Source of the DNA: Lewinellaceae bacterium
GTDB taxonomy: Bacteria > Bacteroidota > Bacteroidia > Chitinophagales > Saprospiraceae
Assembly: GCA_020636255.1 (NCBI GenBank)
Contig: JACJYE010000008.1
Location: 248,001-312,000 of the forward strand
Length of the DNA stretch: 64,000 nucleotides
Direction of reading: 5' to 3'
The notes beneath the pieces were generated by a model. The model saw only the letters and a list, made by a program, of their open reading frames with translations. It did no database searches and was not told where the DNA came from. The stretch's first letter is position 1, and each line of letters begins with the position of its first letter. Shown piece after piece: positions 51,500-58,794 of the stretch. Both the position numbers and the translations under genes were made by a program.

Positions 51500-54489
51500 C
51501 CCCTGTCGTCGATGATCACGTCAGAAACAGAAATAGTAACAGAAGCTCCGGTTCCGCCTTGCTGCCCTGCCGTTTGGGCTGTAAGGTTATCCGGAAGGGT
51601 TACGCTCAGTTCCTGTAGATAGAACCCTTTCCACAAGGGGCTGGCCTGTCCGGCGGCGTTCACAAAAGGCGAACCGTAGTTAATTGGGAACGCAATGTTA
51701 GCAGGAGAAGCAGATTCAGAGAAATCCAGCCAGGCATTGTAAACTTCCCATTTGATGTCTTCCAGGCCATTGATGGCAAAGGGGTCGAAGTCGAGCTGAG
51801 CTATGAATTCTCCCCAGGCGGGCATATCAGCGGTGAAGTAAGCCCTGACGCGTTCCGGCTCCGGCAAGGGCTCCAGGCTGCTGGTGTCGAGAGGTACGAC
51901 GTATTCCCGGCAGAACTCGATTTCTGCATCTATGCCCATTCCGGCAAAGCCTTCGCAATCCCAGGCTACATATGTATCCGGACTGCCTTTGATCGTCAAG
52001 CTCGCGGCGTTGCTGAGCCGGATACGGACGTCCGTGCCCAGTTCCAGGCGCGTATCTACTGAGGCGCCGGTTGGCCCGAAGGGGACATTAAGCGCCCTGA
52101 AAACCAGCCGGTCGCCAGAAGTAGGGATTTCGAGGATAAAGTAGGCGTCCATTGTAGCCCCCTGAGGGCTGAAGGTAATATTGTCGAGGTAGATTTTATA
52201 GGTTCTGCCAAATAGCTCTTTTTCCACAACGACGGGCAATAAATTGTTGCCAGAGGGCGGCGCTGCGGCCTTTTTCCGGGCCAGCGCTTCCAGATAATAG
52301 GCTCTATGTACCCCGCCGATGTACTCAAACCCCTGTTGGAAAAGGAAAGAAATATCCTCCTGTTCTAATTCAAAAGATTGCAGGAGCGCCTGGCCTTCTT
52401 CCTCCAGGCTTGCCAGTAACATGCCCGGGCCTTCAGCGGGTGAAGCCAGTATCCTGGAAGGAAGTAATGGGCTCTTCCGCCAGCCCTTGCCTTCGTTTTG
52501 CAGTGGCGAAATAGCCCCTATGCCCTCGCTGCCAATATTGCAGTGCTGTTTTATTCTATCAGCAACGATGCCCTGCACCCATGCCACCAGGTTAAGGGAA
52601 TCACTATAAGTTGCAGCATCTTCCGGAGAAAAGCGTTGGATTTGCTCCAGCATGCCTGCTGCCAGTTCATCAATGGCATTACTTTGAAGCTGAGCAATGA
52701 TAAAATCCCTACTACATTGGAGTTTCATCAGTGCTGTATCGCAATGCCAAAGTTCAACGTGTTGTTCTTCCAACGTTTCATGCTGTGCATTCCGGACGAT
52801 ATTAAGCCCCAGTGGTTTGGGCTCAGCGGTGAAATTAGCCGACATGCCTTCTCCAAAATACTGGTCATTCTCCCCGAAGATGAAGCTGCGTTCATATCCT
52901 AAAGCCAACAGAATGTTGTCCATCTCATCCCTGATTCCATTACACCTTGACTGAACAGCGGTAAGGCTATCGGTAGCTCTCCCGAGATACAAGTTCCAGG
53001 TATCAATGAGGATAGGTTCCAGTATCCCTTGCACCTGGCTTGCCAGGGCAATCCCTGCCTGAGTCGGGCTGGTATGCTGCCCCGTGAGCCAGTAGTAGGG
53101 GCCCGGGCCTTCAGGGTTGCACGGCTGTCCGTTTGGGTCAAAACCTTGCTGGCTGCAATTATTCTCATTGTAAAGCGTACCTGTAATGGCGTGTATGCCT
53201 TGAGCATTAAACCCGTTGGGGTCGTGGTAAAGGGATGTTGTATCTCCTGCTTGCCAGCCAGGATATGGAGGTTGCCGGACATATTCGCCATTCTGATTAA
53301 AGCCCCTTTCATCCCAGGGTTGCCCTGTGGCGCTATGGATGCCGTTTTCGTCAAAACCATCGGCCTGAACCGGGGGGATACAGATATCTACGCCAATACT
53401 AATGGTATCGATGGTGAAATCAGGATAATTGCCGGGGTCATCCGATGTAGCGATAAGGCTACCGCTCCATATCTGTTTACTGGCGTTAACGTTTACCCCG
53501 GAAAAAGAAACCTGAACCGTTTGCTGCCCAAAAGGCAGAGGAACCAACCCCTGGCCGGAAAAAACTCCGTTTCCGCCAGAGACAGACATCAGTAAAACAG
53601 GGAATCCATTAATATTAAATACATCTCCAGGGCCTGCTGAAGCCAAAGCATTGGAAGGGTCGGCCGTTATGCCCACAAAAGTATCCCCGCAATCAAATGG
53701 GGGTAAGGTGATCTCCGGCCCCGGTTCTTCATCATTTACATCGCCGCCGTAGATGGATACGGCGCCAACTTTGAGCCAGTTACAGTAATCAGTTGGATAT
53801 TGGCCTTGTCCGCCCCATACCAGTCGAATTTCAAACTCGTAAGTAGCGATATTTTGTAAGTTGGCCAGGAGAAATTCATTGCCAATAACCACAAAAGCTT
53901 CTACCCAGTTTGAGGTTGTCCCGTTTTGGGTATATCGGTACCGGATTTGATACCGATAGCTGGAATTGGTAGCGGCTGGCCCGTTCCAGGTAATTTGAAC
54001 CCGGCCCGGGCTTACTTCACCAAATTCCGCTTCTGTCAGCCAGCCACAAACCTCGCTGGAATTGCTTCTGTAATCGCCTTCACTAAGGGTCCAGCACACC
54101 CCCAATTTGGCCCAGGGGCTGAATAGTTCTGGCTCATGGCTACAAATCCGCCTCAGTTCTATTTCATAGCCGTGTTCCGGTTGTAAATGCTGAATCTCAA
54201 ACCCCATCCGCCGGTTTAAATACGCCGTTTTCCAGGACTGAGCGCCTGATTCCCGGTACCTCAGTTCGTAGGAATAAACTCCATAGGCATCCTTGGGCTC
54301 ATCCCAGTTTACCAGGATAAATGAACTGCCTGTTAGGCCAATACGCGCGTTCAGGGGGCTTTCACAATCCGGGAAAGCATATCCGGCCGGCACGGAAATC
54401 CGGCCGCCAAAAGAATCCTGGGCCTGAAGCAGGCCAATAATATGTACCAAAAAGAAGAGCAGCAAAGCATAGTGATATCTCTTTTCCAT
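51496..54489 (-). CDS. Giant secreted protein, N-terminal part with fn3 domains
   Basis: 997 residues. Signal peptide YALLLFFLVHIIGLLQAQ, two fn3-type domains (about 40-135 and 150-245, W and YELRYRE, then YQIRYRYTQ), a beta-sandwich region, a tandem motif FDENGIHSATGQPW and FNAQGIHAITGTLYN (about 378-460), a helical part with conserved Cys (about 480-650) and a beta-rich end. The stop at 51496 is directly preceded by IISVSDVIIDDRG and an abrupt end; continuing in the other frame gives RGVTGMASVSNILP, a natural continuation. First gene of the minus-strand island train. It is exported; function unknown, probably structural. Confidence 0.78.
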   Translation of the reverse strand: MEKRYHYALLLFFLVHIIGLLQAQDSFGGRISVPAGYAFPDCESPLNARIGLTGSSFILVNWDEPKDAYGVYSYELRYRESGAQSWKTAYLNRRMGFEIQHLQPEHGYEIELRRICSHEPELFSPWAKLGVCWTLSEGDYRSNSSEVCGWLTEAEFGEVSPGRVQITWNGPAATNSSYRYQIRYRYTQNGTTSNWVEAFVVIGNEFLLANLQNIATYEFEIRLVWGGQGQYPTDYCNWLKVGAVSIYGGDVNDEEPGPEITLPPFDCGDTFVGITADPSNALASAGPGDVFNINGFPVLLMSVSGGNGVFSGQGLVPLPFGQQTVQVSFSGVNVNASKQIWSGSLIATSDDPGNYPDFTIDTISIGVDICIPPVQADGFDENGIHSATGQPWDERGFNQNGEYVRQPPYPGWQAGDTTSLYHDPNGFNAQGIHAITGTLYNENNCSQQGFDPNGQPCNPEGPGPYYWLTGQHTSPTQAGIALASQVQGILEPILIDTWNLYLGRATDSLTAVQSRCNGIRDEMDNILLALGYERSFIFGENDQYFGEGMSANFTAEPKPLGLNIVRNAQHETLEEQHVELWHCDTALMKLQCSRDFIIAQLQSNAIDELAAGMLEQIQRFSPEDAATYSDSLNLVAWVQGIVADRIKQHCNIGSEGIGAISPLQNEGKGWRKSPLLPSRILASPAEGPGMLLASLEEEGQALLQSFELEQEDISFLFQQGFEYIGGVHRAYYLEALARKKAAAPPSGNNLLPVVVEKELFGRTYKIYLDNITFSPQGATMDAYFILEIPTSGDRLVFRALNVPFGPTGASVDTRLELGTDVRIRLSNAASLTIKGSPDTYVAWDCEGFAGMGIDAEIEFCREYVVPLDTSSLEPLPEPERVRAYFTADMPAWGEFIAQLDFDPFAINGLEDIKWEVYNAWLDFSESASPANIAFPINYGSPFVNAAGQASPLWKGFYLQELSVTLPDNLTAQTAGQQGGTGASVTISVSDVIIDDRG

Positions 54490-54647
54490 CCGGCTAGGAT
54501 TTTGGAAAAGCCAGGCACTCTGCTTTTTGACAAAGTAAAGTACCTGGCAATATTAACATTAATAGTTGCCAAATAAAGCCCCCCCGATAACCGGCCTGGC
54601 ATAGCATCAGGTTCAGGAAACAGTGTTGAATATTGTTTTCTTGTAAT

Positions 54648-54809
54648 AGCTTGTTTGGAGGACGCTTTTAGAGATAAAAAGTGTCAATTTTTTGAAGAGG
54701 CAAGGCGCTTTTTGAAGTTCGTACCCAAAGGTACGGACGAAAAGAGCAACGCGGTATCATCAAAAAAGGGACGTATTTTAGCCCAAAGGGTAGCTTCCAA
54801 ACAAGCGCT
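54648..54809. repeat. Dispersed palindromic repeat, full-length form
   Basis: Ends AGCTTGTTTGGAGGACGC (left) and CTTCCAAACAAGCGCT (right) are inverted. The core GTGTCAATTTTTTGAAGAGG, AAGGCGCTTTTTGAAG and GTACCCAAAGGTACGG matches the 26113-26222 copy. The gap 54490-55872 contains this repeat, the right direct repeat, two shorter palindromes and no convincing gene. Confidence 0.7.
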
Positions 54810-55053
54810 ATGCTCGAAAAGAGCACCTTACTGATAAATGGTAACCTTCTGATTGCAACTATTAAATGGTAAGTCTAAAAGTATTGGCTTTTTTGCATGA
54901 GAAATACGCGTATGGCAATAATAGTACATTTTTCAATTTTGGCAAAAGATGTAAAGGATAATTTATCCTGGACATTGTTAAAAAAACAAGTTCACCGTTG
55001 AAGATTTCTTGATTATTACCATGCTACTTTTAAATATAGGGCAATCGCATTCC

Positions 55054-55540
55054 GCAATCACGCGCCATCCCGGATTTTGGCAAACTCTTTCGTTCATTTT
55101 TCGGGCGGCCAAAAAACGAACCAAAAAAGCCGCCGCCGGCGCAGCTTTGGCCGATGGACAACTTAGCTGGCCTGCATCTGCGCGCTCAATACTTCTTCAC
55201 ATTACGGCCCTCCGGGCCTGGCCCTGACGGAGAACGGGCTGCCTTGGACTAGCCAGATGCCCGGCTAACTGCCCAGCAGTGCCGCGGCTCAGGAATCTAT
55301 AGAAACATCGTTCGGGGATAGTTCAATCAAGTGTGTCGCCACAGTCGCAATCCTTTGATATCCAGGCTAACTTGTAACCCTGTAACCTGAAACGAGCGAA
55401 GCGACTGATGAAATAAACTTTGAACAGTCCCTCGCGAACGGCGCCTTGGCCCGGCCAGATGCCCGGCTAACGGCCCAGAGGGCCGTCATCTTTGTAGAAT
55501 GGAAGCCAAAAGCCTGCTTCCCGGCCCGGAGGGCTGGTAT
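55054..55540 (+). repeat. Long direct repeat, right copy (flanks the 18.9-kb island)
   Basis: Same orientation as 36098-36665; the gapless part is offset by exactly 18,956 bases. Compared with the left copy it lacks about 85 bases after 55380 and differs in the small hairpin before ATCTTTGTAGAATGG (ACGGCCC/GGGCCGT here). A 61-codon frame from 55499 is not convincing as a gene. Confidence 0.9.
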
Positions 55541-55647
55541 CTAATATCGGTAATAGGCCAGGTAACGATAGTGGCATACATGATCTGCAGAATCCAGGAG
55601 GGCGCTTGTGTCCCTTTGGGGGTTGGGAAGATGAAGAAAACTTTTTT

Positions 55648-55722
55648 AGAGCTTGTTTGGAGGCCCTTTGGAGATAAAAATTGACGTATTTTCGCCCAAA
55701 GGGCAGCCTCCAAACAAACTCT
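55648..55722. repeat. Dispersed palindromic repeat, short form
   Basis: AGAGCTTGTTTGGAGGCCC (left, 55648-55666) and GCCTCCAAACAAACTCT (right, 55706-55722) with a short interior TTGACGTATTTTCGCCCAAA, which looks like the 54648 copy with its middle removed. Confidence 0.75.
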
Positions 55723-55800
55723 TACGGGCTCTGCAACCCCAAAACTGGCCCGCCCGCCCCTTCCCCCACAACAGCCGGCGGGCTACAACTGTTATCACTA

Positions 55801-55857
55801 AGGGCTTGTTTGGAGGCCGCTTTGGATAGCGAAAAGGGTGGCCTCCAAACAAACTCT
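55801..55857. repeat. Dispersed palindromic repeat just upstream of a lipoprotein gene
   Basis: GGGCTTGTTTGGAGGCC (55802-55818) pairs with GGCCTCCAAACAAACTCT (55840-55857). The right arm ends 15 bases before the lipoprotein ATG at 55873, so it would lie in the leader of that mRNA. Confidence 0.75.
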
Positions 55858-55872
55858 AAAAAAACTACCAAC

Positions 55873-56352
55873 ATGAATACGCGATTTTTAGCATTTCTGC
55901 TCTTGTTGAGCGCTCTGATGGCCGCCTGTGGCAACGGACAACAAACTGGAGAAGGCGGCTCAAACTTTACCGATGAACAAGCCAAAGCTCAGGACGAGGC
56001 CTTCGGCAAAATGATGGCCGTGCACGACGAGGCCATGCCCAAGCTGGATGACATGAACCGCGCTGCCCGCGGCCTCAAACCCTACATGGATTCGCTCGAC
56101 GACAAAACCGTCAAGGAAGAGATCAACCTCGCCCTGAAGAATATGGAAACGGCGGAAGACCACATGATGGAGTGGATGATGGCCAGCCCTAAAATGGCCC
56201 AGCTGCGCGACTCCCTGAGCCATGAAGCTATCCTGAGCCTGCTGCAGGCCGAGGAACAAAAGATCGCCCAGGTGAATAAAGCCATGACGAGCAGCCTGCA
56301 GGATGCGGAATCGCTGCTGGCCAGAATACAGGAATCACGCAAAAAAGAATAA
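55873..56352 (+). CDS. Small helical lipoprotein in the SCO operon
   Basis: About 159 residues from the ATG at 55873; the longer frame to 55681 runs through repeats. Signal peptide FLAFLLLLSALMAAC with the lipobox Cys at residue 19, then a nearly all-helical protein rich in Met, Glu, Lys and Asp (EAFGKMMAVHDEAMPKLDDM, then AEDHMMEWMMASPKMAQLRD). Met/His-rich helical patches next to a SCO gene raise the thought of copper handling, but there is no named domain. The next gene starts one base after its stop codon, so translation is coupled. Confidence 0.75.
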   Translation: MNTRFLAFLLLLSALMAACGNGQQTGEGGSNFTDEQAKAQDEAFGKMMAVHDEAMPKLDDMNRAARGLKPYMDSLDDKTVKEEINLALKNMETAEDHMMEWMMASPKMAQLRDSLSHEAILSLLQAEEQKIAQVNKAMTSSLQDAESLLARIQESRKKE

Positions 56353-56353
56353 A

Positions 56354-56965
56354 ATGCGGTATTTGACACTCATCGCACTGGCAGCCTTGATGGCCTCCTG
56401 CGGAAAAGGCGAACAGGCCCAACAACCGCTACCCATCCTTGGCGACAACAAGGTTAACGGTAGCGATACCCTCTACCACCAGATCCCGGACTTCGCCTTC
56501 GTCGACCAGGACAGCAACCTGGTCACCAATGCGACTTTCGATGGCAAAGCCTACGTCGCTGATTTTTTCTTCACGTCCTGCCCGACGATCTGCCCCAAAG
56601 TGAAAAAGCAGATGCTGCGCCTGTACGACAAATACCAGGGTGACAACCGCCTGATGCTGCTATCCTATAGCATCGACCCGAAAAGGGATACCGTGGGGCG
56701 CCTGAAGGTGTACGCCGAAAATCTGGGCGTCAGCGCCAACAGGTGGCATTTTGTAACCGGCGACAAGGACAAGACCTATCAGCTGGCCGAAGATTATCTC
56801 AGCATCGCCCGCGAGGACCCCAACGCACCGGGAGGCTTCGACCACAGCGGCTGGCTGCTGCTCGTCGATAAGAACCGGCATATCCGCTCGTTCTGTGACG
56901 GCACCGACCCGGAAAAGGTCGACCGGTTTATGAAGGATATCGACTGGCTGCTGGCGCACATGTAG
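56354..56965 (+). CDS. SCO1/SenC-family thioredoxin-like lipoprotein
   Basis: 203 residues from the ATG at 56354. Lipobox at LAALMASC (Cys16), then the SCO fold: YVADFFFTSCPTICPKVKKQ with the Cu-binding CxxxC, followed by ...HFVTGDKDKT... and GFDHSGWLLLVDKN carrying the conserved His. SCO proteins insert copper into the CuA site of cytochrome c oxidase or act as thiol-disulfide reductases in the periplasm. It starts one base after the lipoprotein gene, which may be a partner. No cox genes are present in the window. Confidence 0.94.
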   Translation: MRYLTLIALAALMASCGKGEQAQQPLPILGDNKVNGSDTLYHQIPDFAFVDQDSNLVTNATFDGKAYVADFFFTSCPTICPKVKKQMLRLYDKYQGDNRLMLLSYSIDPKRDTVGRLKVYAENLGVSANRWHFVTGDKDKTYQLAEDYLSIAREDPNAPGGFDHSGWLLLVDKNRHIRSFCDGTDPEKVDRFMKDIDWLLAHM

Positions 56966-57016
56966 TAGGCTTCAGGCCTAATCTCACGATCCGTAACCTG
57001 AAAAACAAGCCCGGCT

Positions 57017-57775
57017 ATGGAGCCCGACACCTTTCAAACCCTTGTACTGGCGTGGATCGCCGTGGCCGTGTTGCTCGTCCCGGTGCAGCTAAGGGCAACC
57101 GCGCCTTACGGGCGGCATACGAACACCCATTGGGGGCCGCTCATGGATAACCGCCTTGGATGGGTCGTTATGGAGATCGTCTCTCCTATGATGCTGCTCT
57201 ATTTCTTTCTGAACGGCCCCAATGAGAAAACGGCGCCGCTGTGGTTCATGGCGGGGTTGTGGGCCTTGCATTATATCAACCGCAGCCTCATCTTTCCGAT
57301 GCGGACGCGCACCGACGGCAAGCAGATACCGGTAGTGATCGTCCTTTCGGCGGTGTTTTTCAATACCGTCAACGGCTGGTCGAACGGTTATTTTCTGGGC
57401 TTCATCGCTCCTCCCCTGAAGGAAGCGTGGTTCAGCCAGCCGCATGTGCTCATTGGCCTGGCCCTGTTCCTGGGCGGAGCGGCCCTCAACCTATGGGCCG
57501 ACGAGTTATTATTGCGCCTCAGGAAGCCCGGAGAAACGGGGTACAAGATCCCCTCCGGCGGCCTGTTCCGCTATGTCTCCTGCCCCAATCACCTGGGCGA
57601 GATCATCGAATGGGCGGGCTTTGCCCTCATAGCCTGGAACGTGGCGGCAATGGGCTTCGCCGTATGGACAGCGGCCAACCTCGTCCCGCGGGCCCTGAGC
57701 CATCACAGATGGTACCGCGAGCATTTCCAGGATTACCCGCCCGAACGCCGGGCGTTGATCCCATACCTCCTCTAA
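57017..57775 (+). CDS. Steroid 5-alpha-reductase-family membrane protein
   Basis: 252 residues, six or so transmembrane segments. Shows the SRD5A/DUF1295-type pattern: LHYINRSLIFPMRTR, GWSNGYFLGF, and the C-terminal block IPSGGLFRYVSCPNHLGEIIEWAGFALIAW (NADPH-binding region in this family), then HHRWYREHFQDYPPERRALIPYLL. Known members reduce 3-oxo-delta-4 steroids with NADPH or similar polyprenol/enoyl substrates. The substrate in a bacterium of this kind is open. It lies 12 bases before an SDR gene of the 3-beta-HSD/dihydroflavonol-reductase type, so the two may act in one short pathway. Confidence 0.88.
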   Translation: MEPDTFQTLVLAWIAVAVLLVPVQLRATAPYGRHTNTHWGPLMDNRLGWVVMEIVSPMMLLYFFLNGPNEKTAPLWFMAGLWALHYINRSLIFPMRTRTDGKQIPVVIVLSAVFFNTVNGWSNGYFLGFIAPPLKEAWFSQPHVLIGLALFLGGAALNLWADELLLRLRKPGETGYKIPSGGLFRYVSCPNHLGEIIEWAGFALIAWNVAAMGFAVWTAANLVPRALSHHRWYREHFQDYPPERRALIPYLL

Positions 57776-57787
57776 ACCGCATGGCCT

Positions 57788-58777
57788 ATGATCCGCAAGA
57801 TCGCCATTACCGGAGCCTCGGGGCATATCGGCGCCAATATGGTGCGGGCCCTGCTGAAACAGGGCTTTGAGGCCAGGGCGCTTTACCACACCTCAGGTAA
57901 GACGCAGGCCCTGGAAGAACTGCCCGTGGAACGCCGGGCCGTCGATGTGCTGGATATCAATACCCTTCGGGAAGCCTTCCGCGGAGTGGACGCCGTCATA
58001 CACCTGGCCGCTATCATCTCCGTAAATGGCGACCCTGACGGCAGGGTCATGCGAACGAATACAGAAGGGCCCCGTAATGTCGTACAGGCCTGCCTGGATT
58101 GCAGTGTGCGCAAGCTCATTCATTTCAGCTCTATCCATGCGTTCCGGTACACTGCTGCCGACCCTATCGTGACGGAAGCACACCCACCTGCCGGGCCCGG
58201 CAATTTCGCATACGACCGGTCAAAAGCAGCCGGAGAGCGCGAAGTGCTGGAGGGCGTTTCCCGAGGGCTGGACGCCGTCATCCTGAACCCTACCGGAGTA
58301 ATAGGGCCTTACGATTTCGGCTCGTCCCATTCCGGGCAAATGTTGAAAAGCCTGATGAAGGGCACGCTTCCGGCACTGGCAAAGGGTGGTTTTGACTGGG
58401 TCGACGCCCGCGACATAGCCGATGCGGCCGTCGCAGCCCTGCAGAAGGGCAGGGCCGGCGAACGCTACATCCTGTCCGGGCAGTGGGCCAGCCTCCGGGA
58501 ACTGGCAACGCTGTGTCACCGCTATTCCGGCCGGCGGCCGCCATTGCTGGAGCTCCCGCTGTGGACGGCCCTGCTGGGCCTGCCTTTCCTTAAGGCCTTC
58601 GGCCGGATCACAGGTAGCCTGCCGTTGTATACCTACGAATCTATTACGGTGCTGAAACACAGCAACCGCAATTGTTCCAACGAAAAAGCGCGGCGCGAAC
58701 TGGGCTATAAACCCCGCCCGTTGGAGGAAACGATCCGCGATATTTATGACTGGTATAAAGTGCGGGGCATGGTATAG
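57788..58777 (+). CDS. NAD-dependent epimerase/dehydratase (extended SDR, 3-beta-HSD/DFR-like)
   Basis: 329 residues. Rossmann motif ITGASGHIGANMV near residue 8, catalytic YDRSK (Y-x-x-x-K) with Ser in HFSSIHAF upstream, and LNPTGVIGPYDFG, typical of extended short-chain dehydrogenases of the 3-beta-hydroxysteroid dehydrogenase/dihydroflavonol-4-reductase branch. It is soluble and cytoplasmic. Pairing with a 5-alpha-reductase-like gene 12 bases upstream suggests a sterol, hopanoid or quinone-side-chain type of substrate, but this is inference. It converges with the CHAT gene. Confidence 0.92.
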   Translation: MIRKIAITGASGHIGANMVRALLKQGFEARALYHTSGKTQALEELPVERRAVDVLDINTLREAFRGVDAVIHLAAIISVNGDPDGRVMRTNTEGPRNVVQACLDCSVRKLIHFSSIHAFRYTAADPIVTEAHPPAGPGNFAYDRSKAAGEREVLEGVSRGLDAVILNPTGVIGPYDFGSSHSGQMLKSLMKGTLPALAKGGFDWVDARDIADAAVAALQKGRAGERYILSGQWASLRELATLCHRYSGRRPPLLELPLWTALLGLPFLKAFGRITGSLPLYTYESITVLKHSNRNCSNEKARRELGYKPRPLEETIRDIYDWYKVRGMV

Positions 58778-58794
58778 CCCCGCTGAAGATGCAC

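Noticed and set aside
55499..55684. 61-codon ORF with a -7-like box in front
   Set aside because: The left copy of the same repeat has an early stop in this frame, and the ORF runs through a palindromic repeat; the start is more likely part of the repeat structure.
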